Assembly (NCBI GenBank): GCA_012845835.1 | Contig: JABAKD010000029.1 | Location: 12,849,892 to 12,913,891, forward strand | Source of the DNA: Undaria pinnatifida | Lineage: Eukaryota; Sar; Phaeophyceae; Laminariales; Alariaceae | Length of the DNA: 64,000 bases | Direction of reading: 5' to 3' | Part shown: in pieces, positions 42,802 through 55,667 of the stretch | Position numbering within the stretch: the stretch's first letter is position 1 | How the letters are laid out: each line of letters opens with the position of its first letter | Notes under the pieces: generated by a model | What the model was told of the DNA's origin: nothing | Databases searched by the model: none | Seen by the model: only the letters and a program-made list of their open reading frames with translations | Translations under genes and position numbers: made by a program

Positions 42802-45800
42802 ATGGCAACAACTGCAACCGTAGATAGCGGTGATTTTGTGGTCTGCGATCGCCTTCGAGGACACAAAGGGCAGGTCCTCTGCGTTGCAGTCCCGGAGCCA
42901 AAGGTATGCTTATGATGCTCACGTTTTGCCAACGAAACATCAAGTACGGCGAGTCTTGTCACATACCAGCAGTCTGGACTTACGGCCATGCTGCCGTAGT
43001 GATACACTGATACAGCGGTGGTAGTACGAGTACTTGTGCCGGTACTGCTGTACAATCTGCCGTGCATCACTCATGGGGTCGACCGTGCATACACTGCTGT
43101 CGGTACTTGTGTGTTTCGTCTGTGCTGGAACCAACGGTTTGGTGCTCATGCCCACCAGGTGCCTTGTAGTTCAGAGTCTAGACGTACGGCCATGCTGCCT
43201 ATAACGATTTACGACTGCGAGTTGTACCTGTGCTGGTAGAGGTACATTACGTGCTGTGCATCACTCGTTGAACCGTATGTTGGGTTTGCACTTACCGTCT
43301 GTGCCCTCAACCTATCTCCATACTAATCTCCTTCGCCTTCTTGCTGCTTCGCGTATTTTGCCGTTCTATCAACATCGTACGTGGACTCGCCAAGTCCGTA
43401 AGAATGGCCAGGTTTTTCAATATTTCAAACCCAGCCCTAAAGCCCTAATCCTAACGCTCACGCTAACCCTGACCCTCGCCCCAACCCTGACCCTAACCCC
43501 AACCCCAACCCCAATCCCAACGTACCCCCACCCTGGCCCGTGTGAAGCTTTCCGGAAGAACAATATTGGAGAAAGTTTGGACTCGTTTTTAGACGCTCTG
43601 GGCGTTTTCAATTCCACAGCCGAATAAGATGCCCGTGTGATGATCATTTTCCACTTGGAATCGTACCTGGTATAAACAGGAGGTCATCCATGCACCCCGT
43701 ATTATAGCACGCAGAATGGAAATATCACAGGCAGCTGAGGGGTCTTTTTCATTTTTGATCAAAATAGGCTGGAGCGGCGGTGGTCGCAACAGGCGCGGAA
43801 GACAGCACGGTCCGGCTGTGGGACTTAAGAGACGGGGGAGCGACGGGATCGGGATCGTCGTCGCGGGTGGCACATTGTCTGTGCCGGTGCTTCGACGGAG
43901 AGGCCGTGGCCAGCGTTGTGTTCGGGGCTGGGGGCGCAAACCGTCTGTATTGCTCTGCTGGCGGCAAGGTCAGTGCACGCTTTATTTTTTGCAGGCCCGC
44001 CAAGTTGAACTATGGAAGGGTACTCGTCTTCTACGTCTTACCTATGGCGCGTTCTCTACGTGCGGCCGATTGCAGTGCTTCAGTCTGCTGAAATCACGCC
44101 AGGTGATAAGATATGATGTATGGATTGCTTTCCCCTTTCAACCCCACCACCATCCTCGACCTTTAAGCTGTCCCTCTATAACGTGCAATTCGATGCGAGT
44201 GGACGAGGCGAGAAATAGCTGGAGTCTTCTCGCGATAGAATGGAGGCGCGTACCATAGTGGGGAGGAGGGGGAAGAGCCTGCTTAGTGGCCTCGGATCTT
44301 AGCTGTGTATGGGGAGGGAGAAGGAGGGGGGGGAAAGTGCGAAGATAGGCGGAATGAAAACAACTAAAAACCGCACGATGTATGTTATATCATTTGTTTT
44401 CCCTGTGCACCCTACGATTACCCTCGAACTTTTGGGTTTTACTCCTACAACACCAAGTGTGTTGTACAATTTTGTTGCCCCTTTACATAGCACGATATCG
44501 CTCTGCCTTTGATTTATACCTGGTATCATGCTTCTACACCAACACAGGTTCTGGAGTTCGACCTGCGCGCGGGAAACATTGGGCTTCTAGTTACCAGCCC
44601 TACCGCGGTGCTCGACACTGGCGAGGTGAGGAAGCCCGAGGGCACAGACAGCAGCAGTCAAAAAAAAAATCTTAACCTTTTGAACAACCCCATGGCCTCG
44701 GTATTTAACAAAAAAACTGTATAATATAGTATACACCAATGGAGTTCGAACTTTATTTGGTAGTTTGTCAGTTGAGAAACCCCTTCCGTCAAAAAACTTG
44801 TTGGCCAAAAAGAGGTACTGTACCCGAGTTCCAATGATATTGGGTAAAACACGAATGGATTTCCGACGATATTGGGTATAGTATGTTAGTGTAATTGAGG
44901 TTCCTCGGCAATCAGAAACGTTTTGGCCTAAGAGGTACTGTACCCTGATCATAGCACAAGTTTGTTAATCTATTACTTTGAAGTAGTCTAATTGAGGAGC
45001 CCCGTCAATCACAAAACGTTTTAGCCTAAAAGAGGTACTATACCCTGATCGTAGCACAAGTTTGTTAGTCTAATAGTCTGATTAAGGAACCCCTCCAGTC
45101 ATAAACGTTTTGACAAAAAAGAGGTATATGTACCCTTATCGTAAAGCTAGTCCAATGGTCTAACTGAGGTTCCCCGTCAGTCCGAAACGTTTTGACCGAA
45201 AAGAGGTACCGCACCCCCTTGGTAGCACAAGTTTGTTAATCTAATAGTCCAGTTGAGGAGACTCTTCAGTCAGAAACGTGTTGACCAAAAAGAGGTACTG
45301 CTGTACCCCTAATTGTCCAGTTGAGGAGACTCTTCAGTCAGAAACGTGTTGACCAAGAAAAGGTACTGTACCCCTGATAGTCCAGTTGAGTAGACTCTTC
45401 AGTCAGAAACGTGTTGGCAAAAAAGAGGTACTGTACCCCTGATAGTCCAGTTGAGGAGACTCTTCAGTCAGAAACATGATGACCAAAAAGAGGTACTGTA
45501 CCCCTATTGTAGCACGTGTCCAAGGCGGCGTGCGTACTATGCTACGTATAGTAGCTATGGCTTCCCGCATGGCAAACCGGCACGTGCTCATGGGGGATCT
45601 CTTGCCACTTCAGGAAGAGGACTAGCACCCAATCGCCACTGCAAAACATGATACTGACACCGGAATCTCAGAGACGAGGCTGACAAAGCGTCACAGGAAT
45701 GATACTGATACTTATCTGAGCAATGATTTCGACGGACAACTGAACATCAGGATTGAATATGAGTGAGAGAGTTTAGTGGTTGATGAGATTGGCGAAGAAA

Positions 45801-48800
45801 AGCAATCTCGGCAGCGAGTCAGAGGTCTGATAAATGTGAGACCGAGACCTGCCATCCCAATCAGTTTGTACTTGACTTGGTCGTGCACTGCACGCGTCTC
45901 TTTTTCTTCATTCTATATCAACAAGTTGCTTTCATCTTTTTTAACGCCCGGCGCTTCCTTTATCCTGTAACGTTTGGCGATTGAATGTCTTCACCCTTCT
46001 GCTGCAACCCTCGGGAGATGCAAAACGCTCGTGAGCAGGTACCATGTACATGCTTGATATCTACTTGGTCCTACGCAAGTGTGTAAACTGATACCAAAAC
46101 GGATGTCAAAACATTGACAAACATATCACACAGGGCTTTTAACCTATTAGGAGCATGGATGCCGGCGTATGCGCATCGTATTATACTATTTTATCAGGTA
46201 ATTAGCATTATAATACAATTTCTCGGTGGAGTTTAGACCACTCGCTCCAGTCTGTCAGCACCACACTAGAAAAACGGATTGTGACGCCTTGTGTTGGCGC
46301 GGGGCAGCAAACACTTCCATCACAGTTATTTCTTATCGCGAAATCGAAGAGCGCACGTAGGTAGTGCCACGCGCCAATAGCTCGGAGTCGCTGAAAACAT
46401 GTTTCTTGACAGCAAGCCCCCCCTGCCATATAGAGTACGCCAGAGTATATAACTTTGACCTGTGGCGAACCTATCCCTTCGAGGCCCACGCATAGCGACG
46501 TAAAAAGCGGCGAGATCGATACTAGCAAGCGTCTGGGAAGAGCGTGGGGCAAGCACGAGTATCACCATGTTGCACGCGTGCCGCACGGTCCCGTGCATCG
46601 CGGTTTGGGCACACACCCGTTTTACCCGAGCGAATCAAGTTTTTTCTCGTGTGGTCGAGGCTGTAAACGTCAGTTTTTTTCGTCATTTTTTCCGTCTCGA
46701 GTCCCGGAAGGGTTGCCTTACCCCCGTGACCACTGCAAGAATGTTCAATCCTACACTAATTTCGAGTAACTTTCCCCCGGAGGAAGCATTATTTCCCCCA
46801 CCCGGAGCTTCAAAAAAACGAAAAAAAAACGTTTGCCACTGGCAAAATCATTCCATTGTAATTTCGAGTAATTTCCCTCCGGAGAAAGCATTATTTTTCC
46901 CAATCCGAGGTTTGATAAAAAGAATCACATAGATTACAAGTATTCGTGGGGGTTTTTGTTGTCATTAAGACGCGAAGAGGTCAACCAGCTGGCGATACAC
47001 CGTATTAATGCTAGGTTATCCCTTCTTGACGAGAAATGATACTACTCTTAGTTGTATGCCTCAAGTCAGAGGCGGTGTGCATGTGCATAGTATACAGTAG
47101 TAGGTGGCTTGGCTTGGCTGCTTGCTTGATTCCCGCTCAACAACCCGTCACGTACTCGTGGAGGGACTTCTTTTCGCTCGTGGGAATTTTTTTGTTTGTC
47201 CCTTCAGGAGGAAGTGAACGAACTGGCGGTGCATCCTAAGGGCGACTACTTGGCTGCTGCCGACGACTCCGGGGCAGTGAAGATCTACAACACGAGGACA
47301 AGGAGATCCCAGAAGACGCTAAAAAATGCCCACATGGTGAGGATTCAAGATAGGGTAGCTTTCGCTGGGAACTCCCGGTGGGTGGGTTCATCCCACGGTA
47401 GGGAGGGCACTTTTTGGGCCCAAAAAAGGTATACCTTGTTGCCGGTTGAGCTCCTCGAGTGTGGAACTGTCGGTCAGTATATGATAATTCTTCGAGTGTA
47501 CTTTGGTTTTGGACCAGCGCATAGAGATGTTGGTTCGGTTGCGCGAACGAATGTCGTCGTGGTGTTTGGGCCAAAAAAAGGTATACCTTGTTACCGGTTG
47601 AGCTCCTCGAGTGTGGAACCATCGGTCAGTATATGATAATTTTTCGAGTATATATTTTGTTTGGACTATAGCGCATAGAGATATTGGTTGGGTTGCGTGA
47701 ACGAATGTCTTCGTGATTTTTGGGCCCAAAAAAGGTGTACCTTGTTACCGGTTGAGCTCCTCGAGTGTGGAACTATCGGTCAGTATGATAATTTTCCGAG
47801 CATATATTTTGTTTGGACTACAGCGCACGGCGATGTTGGTCGGGTTGCGCGAACGAATGTCTTCGTGATTTTTGGGCCAAAAAAAGGTATACCTTGTTAC
47901 CGGTTGAGCTCCTCGAGTGCGGAACTATCCGTCAGTATGAGAATTTTGCGAGCATATATTTGTTTTGCACTAGCGCGTAGAAATGTTGGTCGGGTTGCCC
48001 GAGCGAACGTCTTCGTGGTCACGCGTGGGTGAAGAAAAATGTTGAGCCTCATGTTAGGAGCTCAGGAAATTTCTTCGAGTCTGCTTCACCCCTCTACCGT
48101 GGGATGGCTCTAGTAGGGAAATTTCTTAGAATATGTGCTTCGAAGTATATTTGTATCTGTTGTCAAACTGTGTGCGTTAGTGCAAGGAAGATTTTTCGAA
48201 GGTTTTCGTCGCACGGCGCAGATCTCCGGCTGCCTTCCAGCTCCAAAGGGGGTCCTATGGTGTAACGCGGCCGCCTAAAGTTTTGCCCCCTTGCTTTCGC
48301 TCGTAAGAAAGGCGACCCAAGGGCCGATACAGCGGGGGGTGGTAACCGTCAGTATACCATGCCCTCCCATCTCAATGCGGCGGTGCCGCCCAGCAAGACT
48401 GGAGGGGAGGGGAGAGGAGATGTTCTGTTCTTCCTCCGCGGTGCGATACGAAACGGCGACGCCTCCCCTTTTCTTACTCTTATTTTTTCGTCAACATTTC
48501 TTTTTTAACCAGAGCATTTGTCACGCGGTGCGCTTCCGGCCACGAACGAGCTGGGACATCGTCTCCGGGGCGCTTGACAGCACGCTGGCCTTCTGGTGCG
48601 TGGTGGTTGTCGATATTCTTGAGATTTCAAATACCATTGTAGCACCTAAAGCGAACATCATGCAGATCGAATCTGACCCAATTTTGGAGCCAACACGAAA
48701 CATCGATTAGACTCGTAGAGCTAACCATTTTTGTTTCAACCTCCCTGATACTTTTTTTGTGCGGATTGATCGTGAAGAGGCGTCGTCGACCAAATCTTGG

Positions 48801-51800
48801 CCCAACGCTTCAACAGCTCAGCTGCTTACAAAAGTGTAAACAAGACAAGACCACCTAGCCTCACGTACCCCTTCCCCGCTTTTCATCCTGCAGGGATTTT
48901 AGCTCCGGACGTGTTCGCAGGAAGCTCAACCTTGTGGAAGACATGGGGTCTTTTGATGTCTCTGCTTCCAGCTCAAATGTCCACCAGGTGCGCAGCAGAC
49001 GTGTTTCACACCTTTTTTTCTTGTTTTTCGTTTTTCGTTTTTATTTTTCGTGTCTTATGCACGGACGCGTGGTACGGTATCGTAAAGATAGTTGGCTCTG
49101 AGGTGATTTGTGAATGACGGGGCTCCTATAGCCAAAATCGTCGGAGTTTCGTTTTCTTTTGTAAATATTTTTCATTTGTATACCTATAGGTCTTTTTAAT
49201 GTTTATCGGATGCTGGTACGTAGTGCGTTTGTCTTTCCCCCCAAATCAGTTTTGGGGGAAAGGATAGCTTGCACTACCGTCAGTGAACTTGTAAGAACGA
49301 AAAGGGGCAAAAAAAAACAAGGCTACGGGAAGGGGGTGCCCACAATTTCCCTACCGGGTTTAAGCCACTCGCAGGAAGCGACTCTGTACTGCACGGACTA
49401 AGGACTTGAGCAGGCGATTTTTTGGCGCAGCGTAGCTTACCGTTCCCTTGAAGATTAATATCCCGCACAATCGAAGCAGCACGTTAAGCTTACAGCCGCA
49501 AAGGAGCCGGGGGGGTCATTCGCGCGAGTGACCCCGAGCCACTGCCACAATAGGTCCCAAAAAATGCGATCCCTGACGCGTGCTGCGATAGAGATGCACC
49601 GCTTTTTTTCCTGAGGGTTCCTCAATTTGGGAGCTTAAGACCTCTCTAAGGCAAAAACTGATCTGGAGAAAAGTAAACTGCTACATACAGGATGGAAAAT
49701 CCCATGGCCTCAGAGTAAACGACGAGAATTAGGCAAAAAAAAACTTGGTCCTTATTAAATTTTTTTTCCGACGATTTTGAGTTAAGGAGCCCCGTCGTTC
49801 AGAAAAATTTTTCGTCAAAAAACGGTATACCTCTATCGTGGCATGCGTCTGAAAAAGGCCAAGGTAGGGGAGGTCACTAGGGAGGTCACTCTTGGGGCCC
49901 TTTTTTTTTGTGCAGGGATTCGGGGTCAATGACTGCCGCTATTATCAGTGACAGCGACTCCCCTGTTCCTTTTGCGTTTTAAGCTTTCGTGCTGTCGTCA
50001 CAATTCAATGTGAATCCGAGACGCAATGGCAGGCGCGAGCTAACGCACGCCAGCCGCCAAAACAACCGTCTAAAGCATGTTCGTCTGTGAGGTGCACACG
50101 TATGTAGTCACTCGTGCGAGTGGCTCAAAGTCGGTCGTGCAAAATGGGGGTATATCATAACATCCCCCCCACTGTAACACTTTGGTCGTCTAGAGTCATC
50201 CCTCTATAGTGCGGTAGTGGTTGCACTTTTATTTGGCCGGGTTTTTTTTTTCTGGGCCCCTCCACTGTGAAACTATGGGTTTGTTGGTCAAGGCGAGGCC
50301 CGTTGTCGACGCTTCCGCACTCGCTTCCTGTGCCTCGTATGAAGCGCTTCGCCTTCGATGTTGCTTCTTTGCTCTCGCTAATTCCCCGATTCACCGTCTA
50401 GCGATGAACTCGAGAATTACGAAATCGCGAATTATCTGGTCCAGTGAGCGACCGCTGTCCAGTTGTAAACAACAGCTGTTGTCTGTTCGCGTGTTATACC
50501 AGTCTGCCAGCACCGTCCCGTGCGGTATCCTCTTGACATCTCCACAAGCGCGATCAACCGAACAATGCCAGCTGCTGCTGTCAAAGTAAGCTACGTACGT
50601 ACTCCGCAAAAAAAACTATGAACCATAACGCCGAATTATCTCTATGAACAACAAACAACATATTATTCTTATCGGGGTTCCCGATTTCTAATAATATTTC
50701 TCTTACTATAACAACTTTTACGATTATTATGTTTGTTGGTGGGGTTGCGCGAATCCAGGGCAAGGCTACGGTAGGGGGGATGTTAATACGCCCCCCTTTT
50801 TCCCAACCTGGTGTTCACTATCATACTCGCACGAGTGACTCTGCACCTCAGTGACCAAAACAAGTTAGGTGGTTAATTTGGCTCAACGTAGCTAACCATC
50901 CCAACTAAAGGACTCATAGCAAAATATTTAAACAGCAGAGCAAAAGCCTATGACCGCGAGGAACAGGGGGGTGGGTCACTCGCGCGAGTGACCCCGGGCC
51001 ACTGCGAAAAAAGGTCATTAAAAATGGGACCCCCCTCCCCCACCGTAGCTTTGGTCAACAAATGTCATCAAAGCCGTGTTAATGGTGAGATATTGAGCTC
51101 CCCACGTTAGAAGCTCAGAAAATTCTTAGAAAATGCTGCACTCTTAGTTAGCGTGGGATGACGCACTCATACATATATTGCACTTTTAAGCTTGTTGCCG
51201 CCTCAACAAAAAAAAAACACTATGCTTGTGCCTCGGACGTGGGTGCAGTTGTTCACGAAATAGTTTGATGTTAATTTGATATTTAAAAGCCACAAACGCG
51301 TTGTCTAGAGCCAAACGTGTCGAGAAACCTGTAAAGCACAAGATAAAGCGCACTGCCAAGGGTGTACAGCCGAGTGTTGCACACTAGAACCTAGTAGTTT
51401 CATATCGGTCAAGGTAAATAAGGGCAACATTTCTGTCTTGTCTAAAAGCTAAAAAACGATCTAGGGTGGCAGAAAGTTACGGTTGAGGTAATTGCGCCGC
51501 ACATGATGAGTAGCGGGGTAATTAGGAGAACCTTCAGCATATTTTGGAGTCGTGCTTCGCTTCTACTCTATAGGCGCGCCGTGGGTGGGCGCCCGTTGTC
51601 AAGGTGGCAGTTCTTGGAGCAGCCACCGCACGGTGTTGCAGGTAGAAGGAACTCTCGTGCGTGATCGTGAAAGGTGCTCACCCCCCCCCCTCCCCCCCTT
51701 CTCCCCTCCCCCCCTGCCCTCCCCTCCTCCCCGCCCTCGTCCCCTCCCCCTCACCTCCTCCTCCCATCCCCCCTCCCCTCATACCCCCGTCCTCCCAACC

Positions 51801-54272
51801 TCGTTTTTCGCGCAGTTGTTCAATCCCCCTTTTGTGTACTCGGTCGATTTTAGCGCTGATGGGCGTTTTTTAGCCGCGGGGCTAGGGGACAGCGGCGTTG
51901 CGGTCTTGGATGCAAAGACGCGGACACTTCTTGGTCGTTGCGACGGCCACTCGGCTCCGATATCTCAGGCAAGCTTGATCGCGGACAAGAACTAGCCCAT
52001 GATTTCGTTTGACCAAATGATGCGATATCTCAGGAAAGCTTGATCACGGTTAATAAACAACCCATGATTTCGTTTGACCACGCGGTAGCTCTCTGTAGTG
52101 CCGGTATGTGCCAGCCAATAATAATACCGGCATTGTACCGGACACCGGCACTATTGGGTATATGTACCGATACGGGTTTTAGTGTACGGCAGCGGATTCC
52201 GGTCGTGGCAAGTGATTTCACCGGCACAATACCGGCATTAGGCACTATTCGATCTGCACTACAGGAGCAGCCCCACTGGATATATGTCATGTATATATTT
52301 TGAATCACCATTACTCTCCAGCTCAACTCGTGCGAGGTTATACCCTCAACGACGTTTTGGACAAGGCGTGGTCACAGGTGTCTTGCCTCCTCCCCCCCGG
52401 CACTTGCCTTCATTTTTGTTGCGCCCAAGGGTCAGCATTCCCACTTTTCAACTTTTCATGCTCGTCGATTATATCTTCTCAATTTTCGCTAACTCACGTT
52501 CTTGCCCTTTTCACTAGTCATTTTTTACGCGAGAAAAAATCCCTGCGAGCACGAGTATGCATTCGGTGCGACTTGAACCCACGACCTTCACCTCAGTGGG
52601 AACGATATTCACCTATTAATACTAATATTAATAATACTTTTGATGCTACTCCATCGAGAGCTCCATCTGTACTAACAATACTTGAAGATTTCTGCAGCGG
52701 CCACCCAAGTAAGTCTGAGCTTCCGCAGCAGCGTAGGTTGCCCTATTTTGGGTTGCAAGAAGATCTACGACAATCACAACGCGCTACTGTTGACGTTAGC
52801 GCGCTTGCACTAGAGTGGCCGGTTTGATTAGACCACACAACACCCACTTGCACCTTATTTGCACGCTGCGCCCGCCACCCCAAACGGGCCAAGGCAAGAG
52901 ACTTACTGCGTTAGCTACAGCTTGAACTTAGTAGAAAATGTATTGCGTCGGCTACGACAACGTGGACTTTCACTAGCTCACATTGGCAGCACAACACTTT
53001 CTGCAAACTTTCGGTACCGTGAGTATTTGTAACTGTTTCTGCGCTTCGCTTTGCCTTGCTCGTTTGACCAATCTCCGGCTAACGCGAACTCGTCATCAGC
53101 AAATGCGCAAAAAAAACAGGCGATTTCACGGGTCAGGCATGGCCCGTCCTTAGTGTCGGGTCAGGAGATCTCGCGACGAGCATTTCGGGTCGGGTCAAGA
53201 ACGTTGTTCGAAGTCTCACCTGTTGGGTCAGGAGGTGGTCAAATCCCACCGGTCGGGTCGGGTCGGGTCACCCTGAGCCGACCCGACCCGCGAGAAGAAG
53301 TTACCCGACCCGTGAAACGCCCTGAAAACAAGGGACCCGGTTTCGAGATTGTTGAAACTCGTTCAAGCTTCATTAACCGGTTGATTTCGACCGCGGCGCA
53401 CTATCACACATCCAAAAAGGCACACGATTTGACGGCAGCTGCGATCACCCTGCGGTGCCAGCTCCCAGCGTCAGCTGTACTTCTAAGTTCAGTAGTGGTC
53501 CCTTTATAGGCACCGTTTGCCCGCCATAGTTCCTGCGAAATCGTCTGGTGCTTATGAGAACTACCAGTAGTGGCAATATGCGGAAGAGTTCCTGTTGCCG
53601 CTATGGCAGCACTATTGAGGGACCACTACTGACTGCACTACCTTCCACGTTCCTCTTCCCTGTCCGCCCTCTATCCAACACGCCCCCCTTATTTTTTTTC
53701 TAAAGGTCCACTATCCTAGCTTCGACTCCAAGCTCCTCATCTCGTCAGGGAACGACCGACGCCTGCTGGTTTGGGACCACCGACCTTTCGAGCTCGACCT
53801 CGTCGAGCCTTCATCAACTGAAGGGATGGACGGCGAAGGAAGCGCCAAACAACCCCCGCCAACCGCCTCTTCCGGAGAATTGGGAGGGGCGGGGCGCGGC
53901 TGCAAATTGCACAGCACTTGCAAAAAAAAGAATCGGAAGCACAGCAAAGAGGCCGGTAAATCAGGGGCGGCATCCAAGCGTGGACACGAGCAGAGACGGG
54001 CACAGGGAACTGCGCCTCAAAATCGGGTTTCCGCGGGAGGAAACCCAGCAGCAGGGGGGAGTAGAGGCGATTTGGAGGGGGAGGGGGAGGGTGGGGCGGC
54101 ACTGGGGGGGGTGGGTGGGGAAGGCGGTCGTGTTAGATGTTCCGTCCCCTTGTCCGCGATGCTTCTTGAGGAGAAGCCGAATTGGATGACTAGTTTGACG
54201 GTGCCGTACGATGCGATGGCGCTGGCCGATACCAGCTCTGAGGTCAAGATTGTACGGGTACGCGCTTCGTAA
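42802..54272 (+). CDS. WDR53: WDR53-like WD40 repeat protein, eight exons
   Basis: Exons: 42802-42903, 43768-43968, 44548-44625, 47208-47336, 48513-48595, 48894-48987, 51816-51968 and 53706-54272 (stop TAA). Phases agree at every junction, giving 468 residues. WD40 signatures follow in order: LRGHKGQVLCVA; ATGAEDSTVRLWDLR; LAAADDSGAVKIYN; ICHAVRFRPR with SGALDSTLAFWDF; VYSVDFSADGRFLAAGLGDSGVAVLD; DGHSAPIS; LISSGNDRRLLVWD; and a closing strand PNWMTSL...VKIVRV. Order and sequence match the WDR53 family, a single beta-propeller thought to act as a protein-interaction scaffold; WDR53 has been listed among DDB1-CUL4-associated WD proteins. Between the seventh blade and the closing strand is a ~110-residue Lys-, Gly- and Ser-rich insert, longer than the basic insert in animal members. 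Intron 7 begins with GC (CAG|GCAAGC) instead of GT. Exons 5 and 6 split the Trp codon of blade four. Confidence 0.9.
42965..43260. repeat. ~205-bp tandem duplication in WDR53 intron 1
   Basis: agtctggacttacggccatg at about 42970 recurs as agtctagacgtacggccatg at about 43174, and ctgtgcatcactc-type sequence recurs with the same offset. Confidence 0.7.
43443..43538. repeat. Telomere-like (CCCTAA)n array, C-rich strand
   Basis: Degenerate accctaacc/aaccccaacc units in WDR53 intron 1, in opposite orientation to the 20388 array. Confidence 0.85.
44195..44365 (+). mobile_element. Dispersed repeat (cgatgcgagtcgacgaggga family) in WDR53 intron 2
   Basis: Contains cgatgcgagtggacgaggc, a tggagtcttctcgcgat block, taccatagtggggaggag and a gtgcgaagatagg end, in the same order as the copy at 33480. 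Confidence 0.65.
44740..45530. repeat. ~65-100-bp tandem array in WDR53 intron 3
   Basis: Units hold caaaaagaggtactgtaccc, a gtccagttgaggagactctt block and cagtcagaaacgtgttg. About eight units; the last four are nearly identical at 66 bp and the earlier ones are more diverged. Confidence 0.85.
47395..48020. repeat. ~155-170-bp tandem array in WDR53 intron 4
   Basis: About four units, each with aaaaaaggtataccttgtta, ccggttgagctcctcgagtg, gtcagtatatgataatt and gttggtcgggttgcgcgaac. Related single segments occur at about 22560-22660 and 26350-26460 (tcggtcgggctgcgcgaac). Confidence 0.85.
49325..49565 (+). mobile_element. CTCGCGCGAG-family element, copy 5
   Basis: Keeps gcgactctgtactgcacgga, gcagcgtagcttaccg and gtcattcgcgcgagtgaccc in family order. 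Left end caaggctacggg; right inverted repeat decayed. Confidence 0.65.
49575..49850 (-). mobile_element. gtagaggtatacc-family element, reverse copy
   Basis: Starts gacgcgtgctgcgatagag and ends tatacctctatcgtggcatg. It carries gagcttaagacctctc, aatcccatggcc and the ccgacgattttgagttaagg core in reverse order. Confidence 0.75.
49880..50200 (-). mobile_element. CTCGCGCGAG-family element, reverse diverged copy 6
   Basis: Recognisable by gtagtcactcgtgcgagtgg near its right end, catcccccccactgtaacac as terminal repeat and a cgagctaacgcacgcc-like interior. It is followed by a single catccctctatagtgcggta unit. Confidence 0.5.
50762..51050 (+). mobile_element. CTCGCGCGAG-family element, best-preserved copy 7
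   Basis: About 285 bp. The left end is aaggctacggtagggggga and the right end ccccctcccccaccgtagctt, as terminal inverted repeats. The interior holds actatcatactcgcacgagt, a gtagctaaccatcc block and gtcactcgcgcgagtgaccc. The single actatcatact here is the seed seen expanded at 37265-37524. Confidence 0.8.
51956..52080 (+). repeat. 65-bp tandem duplication spanning the WDR53 exon 7 donor
   Basis: The segment from cgatatctcagg to gatttcgtttgacca occurs at 51958-52015 and again at 52023-52080. The first copy contains the splice junction CAG|GCAAGC; the second reads CAGGAAAGC and has no usable donor. Confidence 0.9.
52345..52605 (-). mobile_element. tRNA-derived SINE, diverged copy
   Basis: On the minus strand a ggttcaagtcgcacc B-box-like sequence (about 52565-52580) is followed by a ~200-bp body. 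The body shares aacgtgagttagc, atgaaggcaag and gtgaccacg blocks, in order, with the copy at 63004-63355. The A box is not clear and no poly-A tail is left. Confidence 0.65.
53150..53305. repeat. (CGGGT)n patch
   Basis: Clusters of cgggtcgggtc and their complement cccgacccg in WDR53 intron 7; a comparable cgggtaccc cluster is at 16150-16290. Confidence 0.8.
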
Positions 54273-54904
54273 GGTCGTGAGCTCGCCGGAATTCACGGCT
54301 GCCAGGTAGTTCGTTGTTTTTGGGTGGCCATAGGGCTGCTTGTTGACTGGACTTGATGGCTACCTGGTAGTTGTTAGAAGAGCAGCGAAGTGAAAGCCAC
54401 CTACCTCTCTGCCCGTATATAAGCAATGTTTGATAGAAGTATTAATGTACTAATGTTTTTTATATTCCCGGACAGAGTGGCAAACGACTTGGTCATTTTT
54501 TGCACAACCCTACACGTCGAGCCACGGGCGTGCCTGTCAGATCAGTCGCGCAGACTCCGCGAAATTTCCGTACGCAACTGACTGTAATGTCTAGCCAACT
54601 AAAAACCAACTGTTACATAAATACCTAGCCAACTAAAAACCAGCAGGCAGACAGCAGTGACTTATAGTCAGCCAACTCACAGCCCCTACATAGCGCTTAG
54701 GGAAGGGAGGGGATGGGAGGGCGTCAGGGTAAGGGATCATACACCACTCCAGTTTTTTTTGTTTTCAAGTGTGTGGACATTTGGACCGTCTCGATGGTCT
54801 GATGTGCACATGCTGGCGCCGAAATTCGTTTCAACTCTTGGGATCCGCGTACGTGTGTGTACGGCGACAAAACGAGTGAGAAATTTAGCGGTTTTTTCAT
54901 GGCT

Positions 54905-55060
54905 TGATGAGGCGTGCTACGATAGAGGGAGCAGCTTTTGGATGAAACGTTTTCTGATTGACGGCGCTCCATAACCCAAAATCGTCGGATTCTCATTCTG
55001 TTTTAGGCCCAGCGTGTTTCTTTGTATATACCTATTAATAGGCCGTGGAATTGTCCGTCG
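54905..55060 (+). mobile_element. Partial gtagaggtatacc-family element
   Basis: gcgtgctacgatagagggag, then acggcgctccataacccaaa and tcgtcgg, then a ccgtggaattgtccgtc block. The right half is not recognisable. Confidence 0.55.
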
Positions 55061-55667
55061 GGGAGATGTTATGGTACGGCCTCTGGGAACGACGGTAATT
55101 ACTCACCTCCAATGGATAACTGACCGTTTTTATATTGATCGGATGGCGTTTTTTTATTCGAGATAGTCAGGAGATCAACAGACACGCGCCTCTTAGCTCA
55201 GATGTAATACGACTCTGGTGGAACTAATAAAGCTGCTTCTCTACTACGTCTTCAGAGGCTAAGAGAGTGAGTAATCACCAAGGACTAGCTTAATAGCCAG
55301 GCCTGCCAGGGGACATCTGTCTCCGCACGGGCACTTGACAGAGAACTAACTGTTACTTTTCTCCAAACCAGCTTTTGCCGTGGAGAGGCACAGACCTCGT
55401 CAATTGATAAGAGCCTCGGAAAAAAAAGGTGTAGCTTTTCCATCCTATTAGTAGCATTGTACCTTTTCCATCCTATTAGTGGCATGTGTTTGTGGGTGCA
55501 AGCGAGCGGTTCAGTAGCATGTGTACATTTTCCATACTATTAGTGGCATGTGTCTGAGGGTTCAAGCGAACGAACACTCAATACCACGCGCGTGTTGTGC
55601 CCAACTCCTTGCGTTTTAGTCCGACACGAAAAACGCGGTCTCCTGCACTACTTGGTTTTTGCGTGGA

